From positions 1-64,000 of the forward strand of contig JASANE010000851.1 of NCBI GenBank assembly GCA_030248225.1: a DNA stretch of 64,000 nt. Direction: 5' to 3'. The first letter of the stretch is position 1. Each line of letters begins with the position of its first letter. Of the stretch, positions 1 through 30,475 are shown one piece after another. The notes under the pieces were generated by a model. The model made no database searches. It saw only the letters and a program-made list of their open reading frames with translations, and was not told the DNA's origin. This stretch comes from Trileptium ribeirensis. Its lineage: Eukaryota; Nematoda; Enoplea; Enoplida; Thoracostomopsidae. A program made the translations under genes and the position numbers.

Positions 1-249
1 AATTAGCTACAAGGAGTGCTCAAAAACGTCTAAATTGTTTTTTGAGTTAGGTGTTGACATAGCAGATGGTGAGATGAACGCATAGTTGCGACGAAAAAAT
101 TTAGACGAATTTATTGACAGGTGGTTTGGCAGGGTGGATTTTAGACACGCAATAAGCTCAATAAAAATTAATCAGCAACCTGCTTAGGCTCAATAAATTA
201 AGGCTTACAATCAAACTGCTTAAACTCAAGAAGTCCAACAGTTCATGCT

Positions 250-372
250 ATAACAGAAAACGGATATCTTATCTATTACAAAATAAATTTAGACTGACAA
301 ACGCAACCCAATGTACAGCATGTGGTGTATCAGATGAGGCAGAACACATAACATGCAGCTGTATGGCTCTAT
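250..372 (+). mobile_element. Degenerate non-LTR retrotransposon (LINE) 3' coding end
   Basis: A short frame reads CTACGVSDEAEHITCSCMAL before a stop. This matches the C-x2-C-G...EAEH...C pattern that closes the pol ORF of many non-LTR retrotransposons. Upstream residues are interrupted by stops, so this is a decayed fragment. It sits directly beside a hAT-like end at 391-431. The family assignment is inferred from the zinc-knuckle-like pattern only. Confidence 0.4.
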
Positions 373-390
373 GTTATTGAGAATAAAGGT

Positions 391-431
391 CACACGATTT
401 TCGCCGGAACCGGAATTCCGGTTACTCCCTG
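391..431 (-). mobile_element. Terminal fragment of the hAT-like GGTTCCGG element
   Basis: The sequence runs from CACGATTTTCGCCGGAACC to GGTTACTCCCTG. It matches the outer 40 bp of the 5' end of the full elements at 4954-6075 and 54258-55302, in reverse orientation. The rest of the element is missing on the left, where LINE-like sequence begins. Confidence 0.6.
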
Positions 432-2050
432 CCGATTCTGTAGCCGTGCGCTGGAAGCATTCGATTAACGTTATTTCGCGCACAATCCAAGATGACCAGG
501 CGGGACATGCATTAGTTTAGAGCGCAGGAGGTAGTTATTTTAAGGCAAGAATTAAGTCTTGGACAAATCCCGAAAATACTTTTGAGACGATACTGCTTAG
601 TGAAAGCTGCTTTAACGATATAGGCACATAGAGAATTTGGATTGAACGATTTGTACATGAAGACATTTAGGTCATAAACAGTGTTATTCGGAGTGCTCGA
701 GTCACGATCTGGGAAATAAGTATAAGGAGGGTTCATGCAATCAAAATAAGTATATATTTGTCAGTACCAAATCTAAGTAAATTGTCTGTAGCAAAATCAC
801 CTAACCCATAAAGGTTATTTTTCAAAATTGGCTGCATTAAGAAATGAAAAATGATGATCAGAGTGAAGGCGGCGTACTGTGACGTGGTTAGCCTTACCTG
901 GTTTATATTAAAACGATTTCTATCCTTGCTCAAGAATTCCCATTTTTGGGAGCCCAAACCTAGCCCATGAGCAATATTACTGTGCGAACGTTTATCTAAC
1001 AATATTGTTTATGGTCTATGTCAAGCATATACTGTATAATATGTGCTGGGTTGCTAATTGTGAATGTGTAAAAAATGTATGTATTGTATATGTTTAATTC
1101 TATACTGTGTGTATAGATAATACGTTTGTGAATTTGTTGTATATCGAAATGTAGTGTATGTATGCAGTACCTTCTCTCATGTGTTTACGTTTGTATATGA
1201 TGCGCACATAATGTATCCTGCCTTGTGTGTTGAAACTTTTGTACATGGTGCAGAAGAATTTTAGAACTTAGCTAATTTCGAGAGAGTTGTTACAGGAGAA
1301 ACAGAATTACGAGAGTTTTATGTGAGTCTGGAGCATATGTTTTAAATATATCAAATTTGGGTGTAAGGGTTGGGTGCCCTAAGCATTAGGCCTACATTAG
1401 CGGATATGTGTATGTATATCGGCTGGATTTTCGAATAAAATCTTAAATTTTGTTTATGCTTAAGAATTCGGGGAAATTCACAAAAACTTATTCTCTAACG
1501 ACTAAAATTCACTTAGGTTTAAGAGGGAATTTTAGGGGAGTGGAACCAGAGTAAAACTTGGAAAACTTATTATGTAATTTCGATCACTTAGAGAAATCAA
1601 TAGAGAGAAAATTGGGAGTAAACCTCTAGCTCGGGTATTTAAGCGGTTGCGCAGTAAGATCATGGCCTCAGTCGGCCTCAGAAGAAGATATGATTAGGTG
1701 AGTACGGTCCGTTTATGTGTTTAATTTATGTAGTTAGTAATTTGCTGTAGTTTGCGAAATAAAAGTGTGCATTATAAGTGGTGATATATTAAGTCACTAG
1801 GAATAAGTCAATAAGGCATTGGACATCTTGATGGAGAATTTTGTGGAAATATTTGGTGTTGTTTGTGTGTAATCTACGGTGGTACTAAACACCCCTAGGA
1901 CCACGTAGGTTACAGTACTATCCTTACATCATCAGCGAATTTCGTACCAATTCGGAACATCATGAATCAATTTTGTCAAATATATATGAGGAATAATATA
2001 TGATCGAGAACGGAGCGTTGTGGGAATATTCTCATTATCACCATTGACTC
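432..2050. other. Unassigned AT-rich DNA left of the LINE remnant
   Basis: No gene is recognised here. Two overlapping open frames lie on the minus strand (about 512-736 and 733-1002, 74 and 89 codons). They could be two pieces of one decayed coding sequence shifted in frame, but no family motif is visible. From about 1020 to 1250 the sequence is TG/TA-rich and low in complexity. Nothing else is supported. Confidence 0.3.
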
Positions 2051-2054
2051 AGAA

Positions 2055-2470
2055 ACAGTATCTGCTATCTAAATGCGCTAACTGCGCTCAGTAGAAAAAG
2101 CGAAAATCCACTTTAGTAATGACCCACGCACACCATTGTTTTCCAGTTTGTTTATGAGACGATAGTGAACAATACTGATGAAGGCCTTATTTATGTTTAA
2201 GTATCAAACATCTACAGATGCACCTTGGTCGATCGTTGTGACTATAAAATTAAGGAAGTCAATTAATTCAAGTGTTGTCTAATTTTTGGCGAAACCAAAC
2301 TTCGACTGACTTAATAAACTATTGGACAGCAAATGGTTGAGTAGTCGCTATTAAAAATTTTCCAGGACTTTGCAAGTACCCGAAGTTTTATTAATGGATC
2401 GTTAATTAATTGCTTTTGCCCTACTTTTCTTCTTAAAAACAAGAATAATGTTGACGTACAGGTAGTCGGT
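2055..2470 (-). mobile_element. Degenerate LINE reverse transcriptase fragment
   Basis: Minus-strand translation shows in order: SKFGFAKN, then ELIDFLNFIVTTIDQGASVDV, then a stop, then YLNINKAFI, then VHYRLINKLENNGVRGSLLKW. These match reverse transcriptase blocks of Jockey/CR1-type LINEs (H-G-F-R-K, DVIYLDFSKAFD, HxxLxxKLExxGIRGxLLxWI). In-frame stops and replaced acidic residues show it is dead. The YxDD catalytic block lies beyond the readable part. Confidence 0.6.
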
Positions 2471-2561
2471 CGGAAGGCATAATGTATCTAAACGAAATAT
2501 TGGATTTACCGAAACAGCTGTATAACGCTTTGAGACTAAATTGGAAATCCGTCAGGCCCCG

Positions 2562-3096
2562 GAGCCGACAGAATATTGAAACTAGTCAATGGCCCATAGA
2601 CGTCAAACTTAGCTAAATTAAGATCATCAGCCTGAACCGCAGTTTTTGATATATGGCAGTCATCATCGTTATTGTGACTATTATTAATCACCAAGGCCAA
2701 AAATCATTAAAGGGATCTGTGTAAACGTTAATATTGGTTATTAAGTTCTTTTCAGTATCGGTCAAAGGTACAGGGTTAACATCGCTCTTGAGCATAGTCT
2801 TTAAATAGTTCGAGTTTCCAACGGTATTCGTAAAGGATGGCTCATGCACAGCGCAAATCCACCACAGTTATAATTCAACGCCTTATATATGTGGCGCGGA
2901 ATTTCTTATATCAGGTTTGGTTTTATTAGGCTTTATATTGATCACCTTTTTAAAGATGTGTACTATTATTAAAGGCAACTCTGTTAAGTTTATCGAAATA
3001 TATATACTCATCCAATTGCCACAAACATTACTGAATTTGCTGTACTTATTGCAGAATCTTTTTACTACCACAAAATACTATGATCACACTGAAGAT
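2562..3096 (+). promoter_or_regulatory. Presumed 5' leader and upstream region of the tetraspanin gene
   Basis: This stretch lies between the LINE remnant and the tetraspanin start codon. The open frame containing that ATG extends upstream to about 2917, but the upstream residues do not resemble a tetraspanin, so they are read as leader. No TATA box or initiator can be singled out in such AT-rich DNA. The label rests on position only. Confidence 0.25.
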
Positions 3097-22383
<19,287 letters not shown>

Positions 22384-23662
22384 GTATGTCTCAAAATGTA
22401 AAATAGCACATGATTTCCATTAATTCGGTTAGCTCTCGCTATTTTGTTATGAAGCTCAGTCAATATTTTTATTTTAATAAATAAAAACATAAAATTTATT
22501 ATTGTTGTTTTCGTAATCAAGGAACATTGACCTCATGGACGCAAAGTTATCAAATGCATTTTTGGTCAAACATAGTGATGTAATTAAGTCAAAGTTTGGT
22601 CAGCAATAATAATAAATTTGAAGCGGAGTTTCGTGTTTTTTAAATGTTTACCGTGTATATACTTAGTCGGAAATGTGCCAAGCCATCACACAGTATCACT
22701 AGTAACCAGTCTTATCTTCAAGTTGGCGAATTCTGAGTGATGTAATTCTGTATATGTAATTTGGAGACGTACATAGCTATATTGTCAATCAACGTACACA
22801 ATGATATGAATATCTACCATGTTGTTTGAATTGTTGATGTACCAGCTTGTTGCGCCTTTAAGGACTGACACAGTGCAGATATATAGAGGATGAATTATTG
22901 CTCTGCAAAATGACACCAAGGGCACCCACATAGCTATTTCTCCCTTTTTAAAACCTTTTTGACCCAAAGCCTATGCCCCAAAAATGGTGCGTATCAAAGC
23001 TATACATTGTTACAGAGGCATTTTTAGTTTACAAAATGAACCCAATTTAACTAAGATACCGGTTGTTGATATATAATAAATAATGTGATTTTTCGGGGCC
23101 CTTATGGGGCACGGACTGTTTTTCGATGTTTGAATGATGTTGGAATCGCGCTTCGCGCTCATCTAAAGGACACAAATAAAGCTTTCAAATGAGCTATAAT
23201 GCTAATCAATCCGCGTAGCTAAAATTGAATTATGTCACTATAAAACCCAATAACGAACATTGTCTAATTTCTGTTAGTAAGATTTCCCCGCTTCGGGCTT
23301 CCTTCTCACTACATTCAGAAATCTAAGTAACCATACCACAGTCCGAATTTATAGGTCTACAGTTACGGACAGAAATAAAATCACATATTCCGTTCCCGAA
23401 TAGCATTTTTGAAAAGCTGCAAATATTTCTTCAACTATCTGCGAATTTTTCGTGAAATTATTTGCACATGCTTGTGTTCATATTATTTGTATATTAATAA
23501 TGTGTCAAGGGTTTTCGATATATTAAGGTCAAATATTGTAGTCTCTTCCTAGAGTTTTCAATAACTACATTATGACATTTTTGACGTGATAGTTGAAAAG
23601 CATAAAATTAAATTTTTATTAGCTCAGAATTTTTGTCCAGAACTCCCGAAACTATAATTGCA
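22384..23662. other. Unassigned DNA downstream of tetraspanin exon 7
   Basis: No gene or clear repeat. A very close alternative acceptor (GGTTAG at about 22430) would give a 15-codon ending without TM4 character. It was not accepted. Confidence 0.3.
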
Positions 23663-23935
23663 CTAAGCTATACTAAGCATCGATCTTGTATCTGCCATGG
23701 CTCGAAAGACAAATTTCCTCAGCCCTAACATAACACGTTGAGGAACCAGGAATATCGGTGATGCTGTCCGCTCAGGCCCCAGCTTATTTGCGGTTCTTGT
23801 GTCGAGAGACTGGATTAATGTCTTTTCGAACCATTGCCATACCCATTGCTTAGTTGGTTTTTTGTTAATTTCAGATGCTGAGTCTACTGTTGTCATTAAT
23901 CGTTTGCCACTGTTCGCGGAAGTATGAACGCATAC
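23663..23935 (-). CDS. Unidentified exon-like open frame with splice acceptor
   Basis: On the minus strand CTGTTTTACAG is followed by 90 codons in phase 0 and a TAG stop. The stretch is GC-richer than its surroundings and the composition looks coding: VCVHTSANSGKRLMTTVDSA, then KQWVWQWFEKTLIQSLDTRT, then a basic Arg/Lys-rich end (MLGLRKFVFRAMADTRSML). I do not recognise a family. It could be the last exon of a small gene nested in the tetraspanin 3' region, or a remnant of a mobile element. No upstream exon could be tied to it. Confidence 0.35.
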   Translation of the reverse strand, partial: VCVHTSANSGKRLMTTVDSASEINKKPTKQWVWQWFEKTLIQSLDTRTANKLGPERTASPIFLVPQRVMLGLRKFVFRAMADTRSMLSIA

Positions 23936-24520
23936 CTGTAAAACAGCGGTATTAATTGAAGGATATTCCATCACTGTGTTGATGTGACAGTAACGAGTTT
24001 TATTACAATGTTGAAAGTATAGTAAATTTTTTATTGTAGTAATCTCTTTCTTGGTTAACTCGCACTGTTTGTACATATGTAGCATCATGCAGATTAAGCG
24101 CCAATATCGTAAATTCAGCTCATTTCAGCAAATCATAAGATGGTCTTCCGATTTTAGGCAATCGGCGTCGACTTTTGGTAATGTAATGTATCTAGCCTAT
24201 ATCAATTTATACGGTGCACAGTACTAGTAGCAACGTCTCAAAAACAGCCTCAATATGTTGATTTATTATCGCATAGGGTTCACTGAGTACATTAATTGCG
24301 GCGTTAGAAAGTATATTAATTTTTCCTATATAACCACGCAAAACTAAACATGAAAAAGGCTTCTCCTTAGTAGCTAATTGAAACTGCTGTGTGCTAATGT
24401 TTGTATCAGTACCGTTGCTGTTTGCACGGTTGCTGCGAAAACACTAATAGTATAAGCGCAAGTTGCGCATTTTGACATTTATACAGCTCAAATAAATTAT
24501 TATTGCTCGATTGCATTATT

Positions 24521-24932
24521 AAGAGTGTGTAGGGAAAAGTATGACATTTCAATCCACTCTATTTATCCCGTATAGATGACACGGGCGTGTATGGCTATAC
24601 CCCGTCATTTTTGTGGTGTTATAACGCACGCACCCCACGTTTTGTAGGGGTATAGCTGACACTCCAACTTATTTTACAGGCGGGTAGGTCTGATCCTCAG
24701 TCTTGAGGGGGAGCGGCTCAAAAACTGTTCCAGTGACTCCTCAAAACTGGCGGGGTGACCTAGCTCCTACAAAACGAGCAAGGGGTCCGAGCTGCCTCCC
24801 CACAAATCCTAGGGGTCTGAGCATGATAACGCCGTATGAAATGAGGGGATAGCGTCAAACACGCGCGTTTCATCCAACACGGGCTGCCTTTACAGTGCAG
24901 GAAAGTGTCATACTCTGCCTTTGTGGACTCTT
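24521..24932. mobile_element. G/C-tract inverted-repeat element, copy A
   Basis: Left end AAGAGTGTGTAGGGAAAAGT followed by ATGACATTTC. Right end AGTGTCATACT...GGACTCTTG, its inverted complement. Further in, GATGACACGGGCG and CATCCAACACGGGCTG are also inverted. The core holds GGGGTATAGC/GGGGTCC strings. The same arrangement recurs at 60531-60870. No transposase is present. The second copy's end reads CACTAGG, so a CACTA-like origin is possible but unproven. Confidence 0.55.
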
Positions 24933-26584
24933 GATAATGTTTATTTAATATATGCTAATTGGTGTTACTATTAAGCATAAGTCATAACTTTACTAGGCTT
25001 GCAGCAACTATGCAAATATATAATGGTACTGCTGCAAATATTAGCATACAATGGTACCAGATGATTATAAGGGAGAAGCTTTCTCTGACAATAACAACTA
25101 CTGTTGCTATTTGTGTTAAGCTACGTACATAAACGTTACAATCCATGACTTGCATTTACAGTTATGGAATAAATTTTATAGTTTAATACTTTATGTGTTT
25201 TGATAACGTTTTGCTCTGAAGCTTTATTTTTTCGAAATCTCTAGTCTCTATCAAGCCATTTTATATTATTTTGTTTTCATATTAATCTCTGTTGTTGTTA
25301 TACATTGTGTGGTTCAAGGGTAATATTGTCATAACAGAAGTACATAATATTATTAGATTCAACCATTTTCGCTGTTTGAAACTTAAGTTAGCTAAGTTAT
25401 CTTACACCACCCGCCACAAATAATACTGTCACCTTACGAACGAACTATAAATAATGTGTAAAACTTGAAAAATAAATTTTTATTTTGTCACGGGCAAGCA
25501 GCAGTCAATAATTGTGACGCGAATTGTAGGTTAATCCGAGTGGCGTTGAAAATTTAGGGTCCACTGGATACTTTGTTATTAAAATTTTTTGAAATGATAA
25601 TTGGCGTATAAATCTATTGTGGACTGGTAATATGTAATCAGATAACCTTAATGGGGATACAAACAGGCGCATAATTTTGAATTAATATTTGACTGGTTTT
25701 TTAGTTTCGTTTATTTCTTTGAGCGGCAAATGCAGTGGTATGTAAAATTTCTGCAATGCAGAAACATCAACTTATCCACGTTTTTGTGTAATATGGTATA
25801 GATATAACTGCTAGCCGTATTTATGAATGACGATATGAGCGCCACAAAATACGGTAATTTTTTTACTAAGTTCGAACACTTTACTGCGAAAATAGTAATG
25901 ACTTTTCTTCGACACACGTTTAAAACATTTGAAAAAGTGACAATATAATTTAAGAGTTTGTATTATTTTTGAAGCCCACTCTCAAGCGAATGAGATACTG
26001 TTGTGTGACATTTGGGATCACAGTCGCATCCCAGTATTTTACCCCTACAAAAAAGAACAACACTATTGTCATGTAATTAGCCTTCATTCGTATGTTCGCA
26101 TAATGCTGTTATGCGCTGTTGGCATCCTCACGCCGGAAATATTAACTGCAATAAAAAGCAGAAAAAATCGATTTCAATTTCAATTGATTTTAAATAAAAA
26201 AATAATTTCAATTGATTTTAATTAAACGGAATTTCAATCTATTTCAATGTTGATCTATCTTGATTAAAAGTATTAGAGTTTATTTTATCATTGTTATATA
26301 TTTTTATTATCTTATTTCTGGCCGTGATTGTAGGCTATTTTTTACAAATCTGGAAACACACCGAATAATAGTGTTGTTCCAATAATTAAAAATGTAAACG
26401 AAATTGATTTGTTGTTTCTTATTAAGGATTTTGCTCCCTAAGCACCATTCGCGCGTAAAGTTTGCGCAATATACATAATGTGTTTGCATCATTCTTCTAA
26501 CCGCTGAAACGTTGTGTGACTAAATGTGAGCATGGTGTTCTAACAAATTTAAGAAACGGCGCGCTTAGAGAGGGTCCTTTGTAC
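24933..26584. other. Unassigned AT-rich DNA
   Basis: No gene is recognised. Near 26160-26250 the short phrase ATTTCAATTGATTTTA is repeated several times. Open frames at 25711-25917 (minus) and 26001-26225 (plus) lack support. Confidence 0.3.
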
Positions 26585-26655
26585 TCCAACGTAGCATAGT
26601 GGTTTGCGTGCGCCAACTGTAATCGCGTAGTCAGGGTTCGAATCCTTACATCGCC
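26585..26655 (+). ncRNA. tRNA-like sequence with pol III A and B boxes (likely SINE head)
   Basis: Box A TAGCATAGTGG (26592-26602) and box B GGTTCGAATCC (26635-26645) match the RNA polymerase III internal promoter consensus and are 32 bp apart. The D stem (GCAT/GTGC) and part of the T stem can pair. The acceptor stem and a proper five-pair anticodon stem do not. It is therefore more likely a tRNA-derived SINE or pseudogene than a working tRNA. Confidence 0.55.
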
Positions 26656-26732
26656 TTGCAGTTCTTAACAAGTCCGAACATGACAGAGTGAAGGCAATTG
26701 ATCATTTTTCAATATTGTAATATATGTTACAG

Positions 26733-26913
26733 AGATGGGACCGTGTCACCATTTTGTGATCCGGCAAACCGCTATTTAGAAAGACATAAATTAAGTAGAA
26801 TTGTTAAAGTTACTAATGAACTTCCAGAGCCACAGATTATAGACTTACAATTTGGATGTTTCGCGGGACCAAAAAACTCTCTGAGCCCACGGATTCGGAC
26901 CTGGTGGCGATGA
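26733..26913 (+). other. Exon-like open frame of unknown nature
   Basis: ATATATGTTACAG precedes an open frame with a balanced composition: RDGTVSPFCDPANRYLERHK, then LSRIVKVTNELPEPQIIDLQ, then FGCFAGPKNSL. It ends at TGA after TWWR. It lies just after the tRNA-like sequence, so it may be the body of the same repeat. No family is recognised. Its phase does not fit tetraspanin exon 7. Confidence 0.25.
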
Positions 26914-27599
26914 ACAAGCCTGTAATATTCCTGGGAATCTGCGGGCTCGTAAATATTAGTGCGCGTACAGCTCTGAATTAAGCCACTTAGCTGGGTTGTC
27001 TCTGTGGAAGAGTCGAATAGATGAACAGAAAGGCAAAGGCACCGGTGTTACGTTGAGGACAGTTCAAAGAGAAGTGCTCTGTACCTGGTCACAGTTGTAA
27101 ACCTGAAACGGTTCCATCTCATATATAATTTGATGTTTCTTTATGCATATCCGAATGTAGTGGTCTTTTATTCAAAAACATAGTGGTCATACATGTTCAT
27201 TGTGGTAAGAGCTAAGATTGCAATGTCGATAACTACAAAATAACTGTAATCGCTGCGGTGGCATAAAACACTGTTTATTTTACTTAATTGATAATTTTTT
27301 ATATCTATAATAGATGTTATACATCGTTTAATGTTGAAATGTCAATTTTTTTAAAACCATTTGAATTTTAATTTTTCCTAAATTTTAGCTTTCTCGGCTG
27401 TAGGTCTCCTAAAGAAGCTAGGTCTTGTGGTTTAAGTTTTAGTTTAGACACATATAATTCTAAATTCTATACTTTAGAATATAATATAGTTATTATCGCA
27501 GCTTTGTCGTGAATCTAAGCAAAATTTCATAGGCATTTTTCACGGTATATGGTATACTGCACAATTATCTCACCGTTACCGGTTCACCGTATAAGTTCT

Positions 27600-28290
27600 A
27601 CCCAAATACAGGACGCTGGAAGCCGGGCCGGGTACTGCCAAAATCACGAGCTCACGAGTAACCGTAATCCGCTAAGAGCTGGATTCGCAGCAGCCTGAAC
27701 TGCCGTCGAAAGTTGGTTCATGGTTTTCAGCACTGCTGAGAAGCCTAGTGTGTTACTTCCCAGTTAGCGATATCAAGCTAGGTTGGTGGTCCCATTTTAG
27801 CTGCTCCGGAGATGACTACATAACTTCCGTTTGTGGGCACAATTAAAAAACTGGATGGTTTAACTGGGCAGAGTGTTATCGGTCTGGAAAATTGCGGCTG
27901 CTTGTCGCAAAAGTTAATGTAAAGTATGATCAGTTGTAAAAATGGGTTGTACTGTAACAAAATGATGCTTTGCATGACCGTAGGACGGTGTGCTATGAAA
28001 GGGAATCACGTTCGATTAGCGCGATAGTGAGTGTCATCTGCACAGAATGCACTGTGACGAAACATTTTTCAGTAGCACGGGTTTGATATGTATGATTAAT
28101 GGTAAACTTCCTAAGGCACATTGTATAGGTTTACAATTTCCGGCCATCGTGTGTTTAAAAAATCTTCGGTCCGCAGGTGCTAGGATAGTGGCAATGCCCA
28201 AGCCTCTGGTTTCAGCGATACACCTAGGGTCAACAATTTTTGTACGTAAATTCCCCTCTCGTTTCATTTTAATGAAAATACTCTAATGCT
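27600..28290 (-). other. GC-richer stretch with broken minus-strand frames
   Basis: Two minus-strand open frames (27778-27975 and 28034-28267, 65 and 77 codons) end separately. Both read like coding sequence, for example CPVKPSSFLIVPTNGSYVVI and MAGNCKPIQCALGSLPLIIH. No splice sites join them and no domain is recognised. They could be a decayed gene or transposon. Confidence 0.2.
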
Positions 28291-28549
28291 TATACTTTTA
28301 GTGGAATATCAGGTTTTTAGGGCCAAATTCTGCAATAACGTAAATACGGTGGTAATTTGAGATGTATTTGTGATATTTTATATATAAATGCTGAGCTCTC
28401 CAAATTCGTAAGGTGATCGTAGCATTTTCTGGGTTCCATAGATGTTCGTCCTCTTGCAAACTCTTCGAAGCTACATTGATGAAGCCAGTATTACATGACA
28501 AATTATTGTTTTCGGTGCTCCTAACACTCCCTTTGCCGCAATCTTACAG

Positions 28550-28657
28550 GGTAAATTTGTAGCCCATGTTTGCTTTATGGCCATGACATTTTTATCTTTA
28601 AGCTGTTTTAGTATCGTTGTAATGTGCATAAATAAAATATGTTGTGGTGCTTTCTAG
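28550..28657 (+). CDS. Low-confidence candidate for the last tetraspanin exon
   Basis: CAATCTTACAG is followed by 35 codons in phase 0, matching exon 7, and a TAG stop. They encode a hydrophobic run (MAMTFLSLSCFSIVVMCI) ending NKICCGAF, with a membrane-proximal Cys pair as seen in some tetraspanin tails. Against it: GKFVAH would interrupt TM4 and T-rich DNA gives hydrophobic frames by chance. Transcript evidence is required. Confidence 0.2.
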   Translation, partial: GKFVAHVCFMAMTFLSLSCFSIVVMCINKICCGAF

Positions 28658-29526
28658 TAGCAATGTAGTCCAGAAAATACAGTGACATTTGGTCAACAGC
28701 TTTGAGGCTTGCTTGGCTCTGTTTGTAGAATGTCGGTATTCGAATAATACGAGCATAGCACGACCGAGCACGATAGGATTGAATGAAATTAGATAGTGAA
28801 AGTGTGGTTTGCCATGTGTATTGCTACAATATGTATATCCGAACTTCGAAAAGCAACCGCGCATCGGTTAAAAATCACGCTGTATCAAGTGTCACACTAT
28901 GTAGGAAAAGGTTACGGAGCTGTGCCCATTTATACGAAAGTGTAAACGCATGCCTAAGTCGAAAACCCATCAACTGCTTCAGCAGGTAATTCTATACATG
29001 AAAGCGGTTCGAATATATAAAATTATAGATACATTATTACCACAACAATTTGGATACTAAGGGGAGAGAGACCACAGGTAACCCAAAACAATTATCGTGA
29101 ATGTAGCCGAAATTGATATTTTCTGAACTAGATCGCCTAACTGAGTCAAATAGTAACCAGGATTATCGTTTTGACCAATTTTTGACTGCGTTGCGGTAAA
29201 GAAAACGAACCTTTCTCTTCCATCCACCTCGGATATATTGTCAGACAAGATTCGGTAGGCGACAGCCCCCCGTGGCTTCAGCAGTGTTTTGCGCCAAAGG
29301 AGAGTAGCACTAGGCATATTTTAATTTTACTTTCGAGTAATTATTCCAACGCGAAAAGCTTCAGTTACACCAGACTTTATTTAGTATATATAATATTCAT
29401 TGATATTAAGAATCGGGTAGATCTTTTTGCATAGATTTCGATCGTGGTTGTAACAACAGCGAGTCAAATCGAACATATCCTGAACAGTTATGATTTCATT
29501 CAAACTATAATGTAATTTGGGTTCAT
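28658..29526. other. Unassigned DNA
   Basis: A minus-strand frame starting at 29317 (MPSATLLWRKTLLKPRGAVA, basic and resembling a targeting peptide) has no identifiable continuation. No repeat or gene is supported. Confidence 0.2.
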
Positions 29527-29880
29527 CCCGCATTTGCCCAAAAATGGTTAGATTCTAAAAATTTTGGTATTTTTGTGATCACTTCTGCTGACCAAAAATT
29601 TAAATTTTTTAAGATTTTAGATTTTTTCGGAACCCAAAAATTTTTCTTAAAAATTGGATTTTTACCCATCCTACGTGGATGTACCAGTTGAGTGTAATGG
29701 TGTTCTTTATAACGGGATCCGATAAAAGTATCCTGAGTTATGGCCAATAATATTTTTGGCCATAACTTAGGATGCAGTTACTGGATTTCATTAAAAAATA
29801 TCACCATTCGATTCAGCTCGTAAAATCAAAAAGATACCAAGATTTCCAGAATATGACCATTTTTGGGCAAACGCGGCTAG
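29527..29880. repeat. Fold-back (imperfect palindrome) element
   Basis: Outer arms: CCCGCATTTGCCCAAAAATGG at 29527 pairs with CCATTTTTGGGCAAACGCGG at 29858. Inner arms: ATCCTGAGTTATGGCC (from 29730) pairs with GGCCATAACTTAGGAT (to 29773) across a 12-bp loop. Between them the strings GGTATTTTT/AAGATACC also mirror each other. The transcribed region could form a long hairpin. Confidence 0.6.
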
Positions 29881-30239
29881 GGGGGGAGGGGTATAATGGA
29901 AAAGAACCCTATTTTGTTCATTTTTATTTATCGCTTAGTTTCTTAGCTAGCCGTAAAGTATATAACGCACGGAAGTAAAAGTTTGATATTTTCCATGAAT
30001 CAGCGGAAAGATTTGCTTAAAAGTTCGATCGTTTGGCGCTAACGAGTACGTTAGGCGTTTAGAGGTTTTCGTATCAAAAAGTAGCGTATTCAGGATAAAC
30101 GAGGCAGTGTTATTTTTTAAATCTGCTCAGTTAAGACACCTAAAGACAATGAATTTCGGTACCATATTTTGCACACAGAATTGTCCACTAAAGGACATCA
30201 TGTTTATAGTTTAGTGTACTGTTTTATATAGTTTAGTGT

Positions 30240-30475
30240 ACTGCAGAAATTGATTTTAGACCGCGTTATCGCCACTTAGGAGATTGCGCAGGAGGTGGGG
30301 CGGCACCTCCCACATTTCGTCAGTCCAGTTACAAGGCTGAACTCATACGCGGTTTTCAAGGCGCCGGTTTCCCTCACATGTCAAGAGCATGCCGCGCCGT
30401 TGACGTGCCTATGTCTAAGGCGCGTGATAGACAGTTGGCTCTTTGTTTGCATATAAACTGCGAAAACTAGTTAAC
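30240..30475 (+). other. GC-rich patch with two overlapping open frames
   Basis: Much richer in GC than its surroundings (CGCAGGAGGTGGGGCGGCAC..., GGCGCCGGTTTCC...). After a CACTTAG acceptor-like site a plus frame of about 60 codons runs to a stop (EIAQEVGRHLPHFVSPVTRL...). A second plus frame (RQSSYKAELIRGFQGAGFPH) is open over much of the same bases. It may be part of an exon or a mobile element. Unrecognised. Confidence 0.25.

Noticed and set aside
22431..22478. Very near downstream acceptor giving LSLFCYEAQSIFLF as the tetraspanin end
   Set aside because: It would need a 47-bp intron, unlike the other introns here of 0.7-7 kb, and the ending does not extend TM4 convincingly.
25223..25320. 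Hydrophobic frame after CTGAAG, considered as the end of tetraspanin TM4
   Set aside because: The acceptor lacks a pyrimidine tract, and the T-rich composition alone explains the hydrophobic residues.
26585..26655. Functional tRNA gene
   Set aside because: Acceptor and anticodon stems do not pair, and only the pol III boxes are good.
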